Assembly: GCF_000092285.1 (NCBI RefSeq)
Contig: NC_014100.1
Location: 248,001 to 312,000 of the forward strand
Direction: 5' to 3'
Source of the DNA: Caulobacter segnis ATCC 21756
GTDB taxonomy: Bacteria > Pseudomonadota > Alphaproteobacteria > Caulobacterales > Caulobacteraceae
DNA: 64,000 nucleotides
Made by a program: the position numbers and the translations under genes. Of this stretch, positions 1 through 8,940 are shown in pieces. Within the stretch, counting starts at the first letter, position 1, and every line of letters starts with the position of its first letter. Under the pieces are notes generated by a model, which did no database searches, was not told the origin of the DNA, and saw nothing but the letters and a program-made list of their open reading frames with translations.

Positions 1-2
1 GC

Positions 3-638
3 CAGATCAGCCAGATCATCGGCGTGATCGACGAGATCGCCTTCCAGACCAACCTGCTGGCCCTCAACGCCGGCGTCGAAGCCGCCCGGGCGGGCGAAGC
101 CGGCAAGGGCTTCGCGGTCGTCGCCCAGGAAGTTCGCGCCCTGGCCCAGCGCTCGGCCGAAGCCGCCAAGGAGATCAAGGCCCTGATCTCGACCTCGACC
201 CAGCAGGTCGAGGCCGGCGTGGACCTGGTCGGCCAGACCGGCGAGGCGCTGCAGCGCATCGTCGATCAGGTCGCCACGATCGACGCCCTGGTCACCGAGA
301 TCGCCGCGTCGGCCGCCGAGCAGGCCACGGGCCTGAACGAGGTCAACTCCGCCGTGAACCAGATGGACCAGGTCGTTCAGCAGAACGCCGCCATGGTCGA
401 GGAAGCCACGGCCGCGACGCACTCGCTGAAGGGCGAGGCCCGCTCGCTCAGCGAGATGGTCGCGCGTTTCCGCGTCGCTCAAGGCGCCGCCGCGACGGCT
501 TCGGCCGCGCCTTCCGCGCCCGCCCCCGCGCCCGTGCAGCAAGCCGCGGCTGCGCCGCGTCCCGCGCGGTCGGTTCGTCCTGGGCGCAGCTCCGGATCGG
601 CGGCGGTGGCTGTCTCCGAGGACTGGGAAGAGTTCTAG
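3..638 (+). CDS. Methyl-accepting chemotaxis protein, C-terminal part (5' truncated by window)
   Basis: The frame is open from base 3, so the start lies upstream of the window. The visible 211 residues begin in the conserved signalling hairpin ([20 protein letters not shown], then [19 protein letters not shown]), the part of a chemoreceptor that binds CheW and CheA. An Ala/Glu/Gln-rich coiled coil follows, then an Ala/Pro-rich flexible linker and the terminal residues DWEEF. That ending resembles the CheR/CheB-docking pentapeptide of high-abundance receptors such as NWETF in E. coli; this reading is inferred. The sensor domain is not visible, so the ligand cannot be stated. A rho-independent terminator follows directly. 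Confidence 0.95.
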   Translation, partial: QISQIIGVIDEIAFQTNLLALNAGVEAARAGEAGKGFAVVAQEVRALAQRSAEAAKEIKALISTSTQQVEAGVDLVGQTGEALQRIVDQVATIDALVTEIAASAAEQATGLNEVNSAVNQMDQVVQQNAAMVEEATAATHSLKGEARSLSEMVARFRVAQGAAATASAAPSAPAPAPVQQAAAAPRPARSVRPGRSSGSAAVAVSEDWEEF

Positions 639-662
639 GATCCAGGCCGTCAAACGCAGAGA

Positions 663-696
663 GGCTCTCCGGGCGACCGGGGAGCCTTTTCTCTTT
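663..696 (+). terminator. Intrinsic terminator of the chemoreceptor gene
   Basis: A 10-bp stem (GGCTCTCCGG pairing with CCGGGGAGCC, one G-U) encloses a 4-nt loop and is followed by TTTTCTCTTT. It begins 25 bases after the chemoreceptor stop codon. Confidence 0.85.
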
Positions 697-700
697 GGCC

Positions 701-865
701 TCAGTCGATCGGGATCGTCTGAAAGGCCGATTGCGTGGGTTGTGGTTCGTGACTTGCGCCGGGCGTCGGCAAGGCCAGGCCGATGGCGGCGGCCACAAGC
801 AGAGCAATGGCGAAAAAGGCCCTCGCGGCCATGGCGTTCCGGGTCCGTGTTGTTGCAGCGACCAT
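701..865 (-). CDS. Possible small membrane or secreted protein (54 aa)
   Basis: A short leftward frame encodes a basic N-terminus, a hydrophobic helix (AFFAIALLVAAAIGLAL) and a polar tail, like a signal peptide or single-span membrane protein. The ATG at 865 sits directly against the terminator of the upstream thiolase gene and has no clear ribosome binding site. An internal ATG at 832 (43 aa, MAARAFFAIALL) has GGA five bases upstream and is the more likely start. No family is recognised. It fills the otherwise empty space between the chemoreceptor and the thiolase. It may be a chance frame. Confidence 0.3.
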   Translation of the reverse strand: MVAATTRTRNAMAARAFFAIALLVAAAIGLALPTPGASHEPQPTQSAFQTIPID

Positions 866-901
866 GATAAAGGCCGGAAACCGCCCTGACGGTTCCCGGC
901 C
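866..901 (-). terminator. Intrinsic terminator of the thiolase gene
   Basis: Read leftward, an 11-bp stem (GGCCGGGAACC with GGTTTCCGGCC, one G-U) is followed by TTTATC. It lies about 70 bases beyond the thiolase stop codon. Confidence 0.7.
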
Positions 902-972
902 TTCAATGTCGGATCTCGGCGATCTTGGCGCTCCTTGTTGATGGGCGCCGTCGTCCTCCGTCCTGATCGAAA

Positions 973-2160
973 TCAGAAGATCTCGAACAGGCCGGCCGCG
1001 CCCATCCCGCCGCCGATGCACATCGTCACCACGCCCAGCTTGGCCTTGCGGCGCTTGCCTTCCAGCAGGAGGTGGCCGGCGCAGCGGGCGCCGGTCATGC
1101 CGAAGGGGTGGCCGATGGCGATCGAGCCGCCGTTGACGTTGTACTTCTCCGGATCGATGCCCAGGCGGTCACGGCTGTAGAGGCACTGGCTGGCGAAGGC
1201 CTCGTTCAGCTCCCACAGGTCGATGTCGTCGACCTTCAGCCCGTGGCGTTCCAAGAGGCGCGGCACGGCGAAGACGGGGCCGATGCCCATCTCGTCGGGC
1301 TCGCAGCCGGCGATGGCGAAGCCCCGGATGGCGCCCAGCGGCTCGAGGTTGCGGCGAGCGGCCTCCTTGGCCTCCATCACCACCACGGCGGCGGCGCCGT
1401 CCGACAGCTGGCTGGCGTTGCCGGCGGTGACGAAGTTGCCTTCGCCCATCACCGGCTTGAGGCTGGCCAGGCCCTCCAGCGTCGTCTCCGGGCGATTGCA
1501 CTCGTCCTTGGTGACCACGTAGTCGACCAGGCTCTCTTCCTTGGTCTCCTTGTTGACCACCTTCATCTTGGTGGCCATCGGCACGATCTCGTTGTCGAAC
1601 AGGCCGGCGGCCTGGGCGGCGGCGATGCGCTGCTGGCTGCGCAGCGAATATTCGTCCTGATACTCGCGGCTGATATTGTAGCGCTTGGCCACGATGTCGG
1701 CCGTGTCGATCATCGCCATCCAGAGGGCCGGATGGGTCTGCATCAGCTTCTCTTCGGTGATGTGGAAGCGGTTCATGTGACCGCCGCCTTGCACCAGCGA
1801 GATCGACTCCACGCCGCCGCCGATCGCGACGTCGGCCCCGTCGTTGCGGACGTAGTTGGCGGCCGTGGCGATCGCCTGCAGGCCCGACGAGCAGAAGCGG
1901 TTGACGGTCTGGCCCGAGGTGGTGACCGGCAGGCCGGCCCACATGGCGGCGTTGCGGGCGACGTTCATGCCGGTGGCGCCTTCGGGACCGCCGCAGCCCA
2001 GCACCACGTCCTCGACCTCGGTGCCGTCCAGCTTGGCGCGTTGGACCGCGTGCTGGATGGCGTGGCCGGCCATGGCCGCGCCGTGGGTGTTGTTGAAGCC
2101 GCCGCGGTTGGACTTGGCCAGGCCCGTGCGGGCGTAAGAGACTATGACCGCTTCGCGCAT
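973..2160 (-). CDS. Acetyl-CoA acyltransferase (thiolase)
   Basis: A full-length 395-residue thiolase, which condenses acyl-CoA with acetyl-CoA or cleaves 3-ketoacyl-CoA in the cytoplasm. The nucleophilic cysteine is Cys90 in [10 protein letters not shown]. The other catalytic blocks are [23 protein letters not shown] (active-site His) and the C-terminal CIGGGMG (second Cys). The ATG at 2160 has GGGGAGAG six bases upstream. The sequence looks like a degradative FadA-type thiolase, but sequence alone does not separate this from a biosynthetic acetyl-CoA acetyltransferase. It is divergent from the TonB-dependent receptor gene, and a 12-bp palindrome lies between the two starts. Confidence 0.93.
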   Translation of the reverse strand: MREAVIVSYARTGLAKSNRGGFNNTHGAAMAGHAIQHAVQRAKLDGTEVEDVVLGCGGPEGATGMNVARNAAMWAGLPVTTSGQTVNRFCSSGLQAIATAANYVRNDGADVAIGGGVESISLVQGGGHMNRFHITEEKLMQTHPALWMAMIDTADIVAKRYNISREYQDEYSLRSQQRIAAAQAAGLFDNEIVPMATKMKVVNKETKEESLVDYVVTKDECNRPETTLEGLASLKPVMGEGNFVTAGNASQLSDGAAAVVVMEAKEAARRNLEPLGAIRGFAIAGCEPDEMGIGPVFAVPRLLERHGLKVDDIDLWELNEAFASQCLYSRDRLGIDPEKYNVNGGSIAIGHPFGMTGARCAGHLLLEGKRRKAKLGVVTMCIGGGMGAAGLFEIF

Positions 2161-2291
2161 AAGGCGCTCTCCCCGTTAAAACATTAGTTTGAATTGCCGC
2201 CACCCTAGACCGCCTTTTCGCGGTGCGAAAGGTCACGCGTGCGTCAACGGAAGTTCGACCCATTTTTCATACGAAATTTTCAAAACAAGCC

Positions 2292-2303
2292 GACACCGGT
2301 GTC
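2292..2303. promoter_or_regulatory. 12-bp perfect palindrome, candidate operator
   Basis: GACACCGGTGTC is a perfect palindrome with a central CG. It sits in the 265-bp region between the divergent thiolase and TonB-dependent receptor genes, 134 bp upstream of the receptor ATG. Central-CG palindromes of this kind are typical LacI-family operators. No cognate regulator gene is adjacent. A TTGACGC hexamer-like element at 2247-2241 on the minus strand resembles the Caulobacter housekeeping -35 box and could serve the thiolase. Confidence 0.45.
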
Positions 2304-2425
2304 TAAAGCGCTGATTTCACGCATCTTCTTTTCGCGTTGACTTTCGGTGATTCCAGGATGAACGCTGGAGTTGCGTCGCGGGCTCGACCTCGCGGCCGCT
2401 AAAATAAAGGGTTGGGAGGAAAATC

Positions 2426-4816
2426 ATGACCATCGCCACATCGCGCCTTCGCGCGCGCCGCGCCCTGCTGGGCGGGGCCGCGCTGTCCACGCTTCTGCTC
2501 GCGCCGGCCCTGGCGGCCGCCCAACAGGCGGACCAGACCGCGGTCGAGGAAATCATCGTCACCGCCACCAAGCGCGACGCGACGATCCAGGACATCCCCT
2601 TCTCGATCAACGCCCAGACGGAGAAGGACATCCAGCGCTCTGGCGCGGTGACGCTGGAGGACCTGTCGCGCAACGTGGCCGGCCTGACGATCCAGAACCT
2701 GGGCCCCGGCCAGAGCCAGGTTTCGGTGCGCGGCGTCTCGGCCGGCCAGGTCGTTCGCGACCAGCCGGGCGTGAAGGAGCAGGTCGGGGTCTATCTCGAC
2801 GAGTCGGTGATCTCGCTGTCGCTGTTCACGCCCGACGTCGACCTTTTCGACCTGAACCGCGTCGAGACCCTGCGCGGCCCGCAGGGCACGCTGTTCGGCT
2901 CGGGCTCGGTGGGAGGCACGATCCGCTACATCACCAACCAGCCCAAGCTGGGCGTCAACGAAGGGGTCTTTGAAGCCAACGCCAACCTGACCGGCGGCGA
3001 CGCCTTCGGCGGCCACGTGAAGGGCGCGGTGAACCTGCCGATCTCCGACAAGGTCGCCATGCGCGCGGTCGGCTATCTCACCCGCTACGGCGGCTTCATC
3101 GACGCGCGGAAGGAGGGCGGCAAGGTCGAGGAGAACGTCAACAGCGGTTCGCGGCGAGGCGGTCGGATCGCGTTCCTGATCCAGCCGACCGAGACCTTCA
3201 ACCTGACGCCCCGGGTGGTCTACCAGGAGATCCGGGCCAACGGCTTCAACCGCCAGGAAGTGTTCAACCTCTTCGCCAACAACAACACGACGACCCGGCC
3301 TCGGATCCAGTTGGGCGAGCGCGAGCAGTATCTGCTGCTGGACGAGAGCTTCGCCGACAACACCCTGCTGGCGGACCTGACCGCCAACCTGGATCTGGGC
3401 GGGGCGTCCCTGACCTCGGTCACCAGCTACATCAGCCGCGATATCGCCGTGAACCGGGACGCCAGCGCCCTGTCCGGCAGCGTCTCGGTGGATCTCGGCT
3501 TCCCCGCCGCGGCGGTCACCCTGCCGTCGAAGCTCGTCGACACCACCGATCTCGAGCAGTTCACCCAGGAGCTGCGCCTGGCCTCGACCGGCGACGGGCC
3601 GCTGCAATGGGTGGTCGGCGGCTTCTACTCGAAGGTCGACCGCGTCTACAACCAGCGCCTGCCGACCCCTGGCTACGACGCCTACACCGACGCGGTGCTG
3701 GGCGCGGGAACCTCGGCGGCCGTCGCCAACGGCTTCTCCGGCAATTCGCCCTACAACGCCTACCTGCCCTACGACATCAAGCAGAAGGCCCTGTTCGGCG
3801 AGCTCAACTACACGCTGGGCAAGCTGACCGCGACGGCCGGCGGCCGCTACTACGACTTCAGCGAGACGCGGCAGTTCAAGTCCGGCGGCCTGTTCGCCAA
3901 TGGCGACAACCGCACCGACAAGACCTCGTCGGACGGCTTCACGCCCCGCTTCCTGCTGAGTTACGAGGCCAGCGACACCGTCACCTTCAACGCCCAGGCC
4001 TCGAAAGGCTTCCGCCTCGGCGGCGTCAACGACCCGCTGAATATCCCGCTGTGCTCGGCGCAGGACGCGGCCATCTTTGGCGGCTATCAGAGCTATAACG
4101 ACGAGACGCTCTGGAACTACGAAGGCGGGATCAAGTCGCGGTTCGGCGGCGTCCGGTTCAACGGCGCGGTGTTCTACACCGACATCAAGAACCTGCAGAC
4201 GACGCTGGACGCGGGCTCGTGCAGCTCGCGCGTGGTGTTCAATGTGCCCAAGGCCCACACCAAGGGGATCGAGGGCGAACTGACGGCGCGCCTGGCCAAC
4301 GGCCTCGACATCGGCGTGTCGGGCAGCCTGCTGGAAGCCGAGTTCGACTCGACCGTGAAGGATGGGACCGGCGCGGTGATCGGCGGCATCCGCGAGGGCA
4401 ACCGCCTGCCCTCGGTGCCGAAGTTCCAGATCTCGTTCGACGTCACCTACAGCCGCGAGGTCTTCGACGGCGCCAATGGCTATCTGAAGGCCTCGATCCA
4501 GCATGTCGGCAGCCGCTACACCCAGGCCAGCGACCAGGAGAACAATCCGCGCTCGTTCGTCTCGAACCTGGCGTTCGGCGGGGCGACCGGGCTGGTCCCG
4601 ACCGTCGTCGACCTGCAGCTGCCCAGCTACGAGATCGTCAATCTCAGCGCCGGGGTCGAGATGAAGGACGGCGTCGACATCACCGTCTACGTCAACAACC
4701 TGTTCGACGAGAACGCCCTGCTGTCCTTCGACCGCGAACGCGGCGGTCGAGCCCGTCTCGGCTACTCGGTGGGGCAGCCCCGCATCGCCGGGGTGACGGT
4801 CCGCAAGTCGTTCTAG
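2426..4816 (+). CDS. TonB-dependent outer-membrane receptor
   Basis: A 796-residue TonB-dependent receptor, a 22-strand outer-membrane beta-barrel that imports a substrate with energy from TonB-ExbBD. A twin-arginine-like basic N-terminus and hydrophobic stretch end near ALAAAQQ (signal peptide about 32 residues). The TonB box VEEIIVTATKR follows, then the plug domain (NVAGLTIQNLGPGQSQVSVRGV and VETLRGPQGTLFGSGSVGG) and the barrel, which ends in the terminal aromatic VTVRKSF expected for BAM-dependent assembly. GGGAGGA lies five bases before the ATG. The substrate is unknown. The divergent thiolase hints at a fatty-acid or other carbon source, but this is weak inference. Confidence 0.93.
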   Translation: MTIATSRLRARRALLGGAALSTLLLAPALAAAQQADQTAVEEIIVTATKRDATIQDIPFSINAQTEKDIQRSGAVTLEDLSRNVAGLTIQNLGPGQSQVSVRGVSAGQVVRDQPGVKEQVGVYLDESVISLSLFTPDVDLFDLNRVETLRGPQGTLFGSGSVGGTIRYITNQPKLGVNEGVFEANANLTGGDAFGGHVKGAVNLPISDKVAMRAVGYLTRYGGFIDARKEGGKVEENVNSGSRRGGRIAFLIQPTETFNLTPRVVYQEIRANGFNRQEVFNLFANNNTTTRPRIQLGEREQYLLLDESFADNTLLADLTANLDLGGASLTSVTSYISRDIAVNRDASALSGSVSVDLGFPAAAVTLPSKLVDTTDLEQFTQELRLASTGDGPLQWVVGGFYSKVDRVYNQRLPTPGYDAYTDAVLGAGTSAAVANGFSGNSPYNAYLPYDIKQKALFGELNYTLGKLTATAGGRYYDFSETRQFKSGGLFANGDNRTDKTSSDGFTPRFLLSYEASDTVTFNAQASKGFRLGGVNDPLNIPLCSAQDAAIFGGYQSYNDETLWNYEGGIKSRFGGVRFNGAVFYTDIKNLQTTLDAGSCSSRVVFNVPKAHTKGIEGELTARLANGLDIGVSGSLLEAEFDSTVKDGTGAVIGGIREGNRLPSVPKFQISFDVTYSREVFDGANGYLKASIQHVGSRYTQASDQENNPRSFVSNLAFGGATGLVPTVVDLQLPSYEIVNLSAGVEMKDGVDITVYVNNLFDENALLSFDRERGGRARLGYSVGQPRIAGVTVRKSF

Positions 4817-4826
4817 GACCCGACTT

Positions 4827-4855
4827 CTTCCTCCCCCGCGCGACGGGGGAGGAAG
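4827..4855. terminator. Convergent hairpin between receptor and TPM gene
   Basis: A perfect 12-bp stem (CTTCCTCCCCCG with CGGGGGAGGAAG) has a 5-nt loop. It lies between the receptor stop and the stop of the leftward TPM-domain gene. T-runs are weak on both sides. The stem resembles half of the REP-like element found elsewhere in the window. Confidence 0.6.
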
Positions 4856-4858
4856 GTT

Positions 4859-5560
4859 CTACCGCTTGGGCAGGATGGTCAGGCCGTCCGGCAGTTCGTT
4901 GCGGTTGTCGCCGCGCGGCGGCACGTGCTCGGCCAGGATCGCCCCGGCGCGGCGCACGGCCGCGACGAAGCCGTCGGCGATCGCGTCGCGCTTGAGGCCG
5001 GCGACCAGGTCGGCCACCACCTCGTCCCACACGGCGTTCGGCGCGGCGGCGTAGATGCCTTCGTCGGCGATCACCTCGACGCGGTGCTCGGCCAGGGCGG
5101 CGAAGATCAGCACGCCGGTGCGGTCGCGGGTGACATGCAGCCCGTGACCGAGGAACTGCTCCATGGCGGCCTTCTTGACCCGCGCGGCCTTCAGCGCGCC
5201 GGGCGTCAGGGCGCGGCGGACGCTGGGGATCGAGACGATCAGCGCCGCGAGCATGAACACCACGGCCTGCAGCGCGATATAGGTCGAGAGCGCCGACAGG
5301 ATCGCCCCGTCCATCGCCGCGGCGTGGCCGACGCTCCAGCCGCCGAACAGACGGGTCAGCATCTCGGGTCGGAACCCGGCGAACAGCGCGGCAGCCGGCA
5401 GGACCAGGGCCGTCGCGGCGGCCCAGACCAGCGGCGTCTCGCGGTAGTCCGACACCTCCGGCGCCAGGACGCAGAAGATCTCGCCGGCGGTGGTCTTCTC
5501 GGCCTCGGCCACGGCCTGGGCGATGCGGTCGAGGTCTTCGGGACTCATGTTCGTCGCCAT
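4859..5560 (-). CDS. TPM-domain membrane protein (second of pair)
   Basis: A 233-residue protein with an N-terminal TPM-type fold (MSPEDLDRIAQAVAEAEKTT and GEIFCVLAPEVSDY), two hydrophobic segments near residues 47-63 and 95-115, and a C-terminal conserved block with DRTGVLIFAALAEHRVEVIAD. The TPM core is therefore split by a membrane hairpin, as in the YgcG-related family with unusual topology. ATG at 5560 is preferred over an earlier in-frame start because GGGGAG lies eight bases upstream and the stop of the preceding gene is one base away, so the two are translationally coupled. The function is probably in envelope homeostasis, from the link with lemA; the enzyme activity is unproven. Confidence 0.8.
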   Translation of the reverse strand: MATNMSPEDLDRIAQAVAEAEKTTAGEIFCVLAPEVSDYRETPLVWAAATALVLPAAALFAGFRPEMLTRLFGGWSVGHAAAMDGAILSALSTYIALQAVVFMLAALIVSIPSVRRALTPGALKAARVKKAAMEQFLGHGLHVTRDRTGVLIFAALAEHRVEVIADEGIYAAAPNAVWDEVVADLVAGLKRDAIADGFVAAVRRAGAILAEHVPPRGDNRNELPDGLTILPKR

Positions 5561-5561
5561 C

Positions 5562-6314
5562 TCACCAGCTCCCCGAACTGCCGCCGCCGCCGAACGACCC
5601 GCCGCCGCCCGAGAAGCCGCCGCCGCCACCACCACCCCAACCGCCGCCCCGACGGCTGTCGCTCAGCGCGCTCAGGATGATCCACGGCAGGGCCGAGCCC
5701 AGGCCGCCGCGCCGTCCGCCCCGGAACAGGCTGGAGAACACGAAGACCAGGAACAGGATGATCAGGATCGCCGCGATCGGCGAGCCTTGAGCCTTGTGGC
5801 GTTCCGGCTGGCTGGCCTCGGCGACGCGGGCCTTGGCCTGGTCGGCGGGCAGGCTGAGCTGCTCGACCAGGGCGTCGGTCCCCGCCACGATCCCGCCCGG
5901 CAGATCGCCGTCGCGGAACTTCGGCAGGATAACGCTTTGAATGATGACGCTGGAGAGGGCGTCGGTCAGGACCGGCTCCAGCCCATAGCCGACCTCGACC
6001 CGCACCTTCCGCTCGTTGGGCGCGACCAGCAGGATGACGCCGTCGTCCTTGTCCTTCTGGCCGATGCCCCAGGTCCGGCCCAGCTGGTAGCCGTAGTCCT
6101 CGATCGGATAGCCCTGCAGGCTGGGCACGGTCGCGACGACGAGCTGGCGCCCGGTGGTCGCCTCGAGATTTTCCAGCTTGTCGGTGAGGTCGCGTTCGGC
6201 GTCCGGCGACAGCACCTGGGCCTCGTCGACCACGCGTCCCGTCAGCGTCGGGAAGGTCGGGGCGGCGAGGGCGGGCAGGGCCATCGCCATGGCCACGAAC
6301 GTCAGCACCAGCAT
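5562..6314 (-). CDS. TPM-domain protein, YgcG family, with Gly-rich tail
   Basis: A 250-residue envelope protein. A signal peptide (MLVLTFVAMAMALPALA) leads into a complete TPM domain (GRVVDEAQVLSPDAERDLTDKL, GIGQKDKDDGVILLVAPNERKVRVEVGYGLEPVLTD), then one transmembrane helix (AAILIILFLVFVF) and a tail of nearly pure Gly/Ser/Trp. This is the standard YgcG layout. ATG at 6314 is chosen because the signal peptide starts there. An upstream extension in the same frame would read through a GC-rich intergenic repeat. LemA and TPM genes commonly co-occur; here the repeat at 6315-6443 separates them. Confidence 0.85.
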   Translation of the reverse strand: MLVLTFVAMAMALPALAAPTFPTLTGRVVDEAQVLSPDAERDLTDKLENLEATTGRQLVVATVPSLQGYPIEDYGYQLGRTWGIGQKDKDDGVILLVAPNERKVRVEVGYGLEPVLTDALSSVIIQSVILPKFRDGDLPGGIVAGTDALVEQLSLPADQAKARVAEASQPERHKAQGSPIAAILIILFLVFVFSSLFRGGRRGGLGSALPWIILSALSDSRRGGGWGGGGGGGFSGGGGSFGGGGSSGSW

Positions 6315-6443
6315 CCTCACCCGTGCAACGGGGGAGGTGGCGCGGCGCGGATTCGCGCCGTGACGGAGGGGGCGCGTCTGGCGGCCGGACGCCCCCTCCA
6401 CCGCTTCGCGGTTCCCCTCCCCCGCCAGGCGGGGGAGGAGGGC
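6315..6443. repeat. Paired inverted GC-rich intergenic repeat (REP/BIME-like), copy 1
   Basis: Two inverted units of about 60 bp lie between lemA and the TPM gene. Each unit has a small CCCG/CGGGGGAGG hairpin next to a second hairpin and ends in a GGAGGGGGCG arm. The same units, in the same paired arrangement, occur at 43567-43700 and 62008-62169. The copy lies inside a transcribed operon and could stabilise or attenuate the mRNA. Long intergenic repeats have been described in Caulobacter; assignment to that published family is from memory and unverified. Confidence 0.7.
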
Positions 6444-6462
6444 AGGGCGGAACCTTCGCAAG

Positions 6463-7098
6463 CTAGTTGGCCTTCGGCGGCGTCGCCGTCGGCGGGCTGG
6501 AGAAGTCCACCGTCGGCGCGCTCTGGGCGGCGGCCGAGGCCTGGAACAGCTGGGCCGGCTTCTGGCCGCTGTAGACGGTCTTGGCCCACAGGATGCTCGG
6601 GAAAGTGCGCAGGGTCGTGTTGTACTTCTGCGCGGCCTCGTTGTAGTCGCGCCGCGCGATGGTGATGCGGTTCTCGGTGCCTTCCAGCTGGCTCTGCAAG
6701 GCCAGGAAGTTCTGGTTCGACTTCAGGTCCGGATACTGTTCCTGAATGACCATCAGGCGGCCCAGCACGCCGGACAGCTGGTCCTGGGCGGCGGCGAACT
6801 TCTGGAACTGAACGGGGTCGGTGATGGTCGAGGCGTCGACCTTGACCTGGGTGGCGCTGGCGCGAGCCTGGGTGACGGCGGTCAGCACGTCCTTCTCCTG
6901 GGCGGCGTAGCCCTTCACCGTGGCGACCAGGTTCGGCACCAGGTCGGCGCGGCGCTGGTACTGGTTCTGCACCTCGGCCCAGGCGGCCTTGGTCGCTTCG
7001 TCCTGGGTGGGGATGGTGTTGATTCCGCAGCCGGCGAGGGTGGCCGGGATGGCGACGATCAGCGCCACGCGCGCGGCGTTACGGACGAGACGGTTCAT
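6463..7098 (-). CDS. lemA: LemA family lipoprotein
   Basis: 211 residues. The N-terminus has a lipobox (LAGC, Cys24), so it is probably a lipoprotein; E. coli-type rules would allow outer-membrane sorting (Gly at +2). The rest is the helical LemA domain with the hallmark QNQYQRRADLVPNLVATVKGYA, a central SGVLGRLMVIQEQYPDLKSNQNF and YNTTLRTFPS. The C-terminus is Pro/Ser-rich. It is the first gene of the leftward lemA-TPM-TPM group. The family is widespread and linked to envelope maintenance, with no agreed biochemical role. Confidence 0.9.
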   Translation of the reverse strand: MNRLVRNAARVALIVAIPATLAGCGINTIPTQDEATKAAWAEVQNQYQRRADLVPNLVATVKGYAAQEKDVLTAVTQARASATQVKVDASTITDPVQFQKFAAAQDQLSGVLGRLMVIQEQYPDLKSNQNFLALQSQLEGTENRITIARRDYNEAAQKYNTTLRTFPSILWAKTVYSGQKPAQLFQASAAAQSAPTVDFSSPPTATPPKAN

Positions 7099-7277
7099 TC
7101 AATCCTCCAGCAGTCCGCGCGGCGGACGGTCGATCGAAGCCAAGCGGGCGAGACCTTAACGCGCAAGTACGACGCGCGAACATGGCTGTTCGCGTACCCC
7201 TGTTAGATAGCGTGTCGTTTGACCTGCGTCAGGAGGCGCGGAATTAAACCTTGTCCATTTGGGCGTGAGGGCGGCAG

Positions 7278-7300
7278 CCGAAAGTGTAAGCGGTTTCGCC
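7278..7300. repeat. Short intergenic hairpin repeat, core copy
   Basis: The core CGAAAGTGTAAGCGGTTTCG lies in the 218-bp space between lemA and the acyl-CoA dehydrogenase gene. Related cores occur at 23219-23243 (opposite strand), 23734-23756 and 26334-26357, with a diverged one near 28510. Each forms a short stem from GAAA and TTTC arms. Confidence 0.6.
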
Positions 7301-7316
7301 GCCCGCCGCCCGCCAA

Positions 7317-8604
7317 CTATTGAAAGGCTTGTTTGCGCGGGCCGATGTAGCCGAAAAGCCAGGCGGCGACCTTGCGCATCTGGATCTCTTCCGCGCCTTC
7401 GGTGATCCGATAGCGGCGGTGGTGGCGGTAGATGTGCTCGAAGGCCTTGTGGCGCGAATAGCCGATGCCGCCGTGGATCTGCATCGCCCGGTCGGCGGCC
7501 TCGCAGCAAAGGCGGTTGGCCCAGTAGTTACACATCGAGACCTTGTCGGAGAGGCGCTTTTCCACCTCCGGCTTGGTCATCTGGTCCATTTCCCAGGCGG
7601 TCTTGCGGATCAGGAGGCGCAGCATCTCGACCTGGGTGGAGAGCTCGACGATCGGGAACTGGATGGCCTGGTTCTCGGCCAGGGCCTTGCCGAACGGCTT
7701 GCGGGCGCGCGCGTACTTGATGCTCTCTTCTATGCAGTAGGCCGCCGCGCCCAGGCTGGAGGCCGCCTGGCGGATACGGTTCTCGTGCACGAAGTGCTGG
7801 GCGAGGGCGAGGCCCCCGCCTTCGGGGCCGAACATGGCGCTGTCGGGAACCCAGACGTCCGTGAAGCTGACGCGCGGGTGGTCGGTCGGCATGTTGAAGG
7901 TCCAGAGATACTCCTCGATCTTCACGCCGGGCGCGTGGGCCGGGACCAGGAAGGCGGTGATGCCGCGCGCGTCGCCGTCCTGGCCGCTGGTGCGGGCGAA
8001 GAGGCAGCAGTGCGTGGCCACGTGCATGCCCGTGGTCCACATCTTCTCGCCGTCGATCCGCCAGCCGGGCTCGCCATGACGTTCCTCGCGGACCGCGCGG
8101 GTCTCCATGTGGGGTGGCGTCCGAGCCGTGGTCGGGCTCGGTCAGGCCAAACGTTGGGCGGAAGGCCCCGCGATCCAACATGTCCTCGATCAGGTGCTGC
8201 TGGTCGGGCCGGCCAAAGTCGCGGATCATCAGCACGAACGGATTGTTGCCGACGATCGAGTGCTCGTTCTGCAGGTCGTTGAACAGGCCAAGGCCCTTGG
8301 ACGCTAGGTGCTCGCGGATCACCGCCATGCCAAGGTTGGTGCCGTCCTGGCCGCCGTAAGCCTTCGGCAGCGCATAGCGGTAGTGGCCGGCCTGGTCGGC
8401 CAGCTTGCGGGCCTTGGCCAGCAGCTCTTCCCACTCGTGGCGCGGCAGGCCGCCGGCGTCCCAGTCGGTGCGGGCCCATTCGCGGCGGTGGTCGAAGAAG
8501 CGCTGGTTGTCGTCGCGCGCCTGCAGCGGCGCGATTTCCTTCTCGATGAAGGCGTCCAGCTCCGCCAGATAGGCGGTCAGGTCCGGCGGCAGTCGGAAGT
8601 CCAT
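7317..8604 (-). pseudogene. Acyl-CoA dehydrogenase, interrupted by a 1-base frameshift
   Basis: The protein would be about 428 residues. The 5' part (from ATG 8604, MDFRLPPDLTAYLAELDAFI) runs to FGLTEPDHGSDAT, the substrate/FAD-binding block. The 3' part resumes in another frame at METRAVREERHGEPGWRIDGEKMW and runs to FGYIGPRKQAFQ. The 3' part includes IHGGIGYSRHKAFEHIYRHHR, typical of the family C-terminus. Removing one G from the GGGG run at 8111-8114 joins the halves with no residue lost, at about codon 164. The intact enzyme would oxidise acyl-CoA to enoyl-CoA with electrons passed to ETF. Either a sequencing error or a recent mutation is possible. Confidence 0.88.
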
Positions 8605-8940
8605 GGCCAAGCCTCCCAAGCCCGTTCTTGTCGTTGGCCAGAAGAGTACGCCCGCCACGAGAGCCGCCAACCGTGCCCCTACGGAACGGATCGATCTTCG
8701 CCGTTTCCGCGCGCGGCTGGCCGAGGCCGACGGAAATTCGCGTTTTCCGCAAATGTCGAAGCGCGCACGAAAATCCGCTTGCGCAATTTGTAATCACTGT
8801 TATCTAAGCGATGCTTAGTTCGGATCCGAAGCACCGGTGGGGATACCGGCGCCTGTCATCCCCCGGCTCCGAGCGGCCAGTACGCGTTTCCACCGATCAA
8901 CGATCTGACCGCAACTCCCCAAACGCTGGAGGGCTTTCTG
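8605..8940. other. Intergenic region, 336 bp, divergent promoters expected
   Basis: No gene is supported here. It must hold the promoters for the leftward acyl-CoA dehydrogenase and the rightward secreted-protein gene. A small dyad (CTAAGC-GAT-GCTTAG, about 8804-8818) is the only clear symmetry; I assign no function to it. Confidence 0.5.

Noticed and set aside
1072..2187. 371-codon frame antisense to the thiolase
   Set aside because: Composition rich in Val/Gly/Asp/His repeats typical of antisense to GC-rich genes, with no motif; the thiolase on the other strand is complete.
2399..4504. Long open frame antisense to the TonB-dependent receptor (701 codons)
   Set aside because: GC-rich codon bias leaves long open frames opposite real genes. 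The product has no motif and lacks a ribosome binding site, while the sense frame is a complete receptor.
7317..8670. Two separate small acyl-CoA dehydrogenase genes
   Set aside because: The pieces are adjacent, in order, and join perfectly by removing one base. One frameshifted gene explains both.
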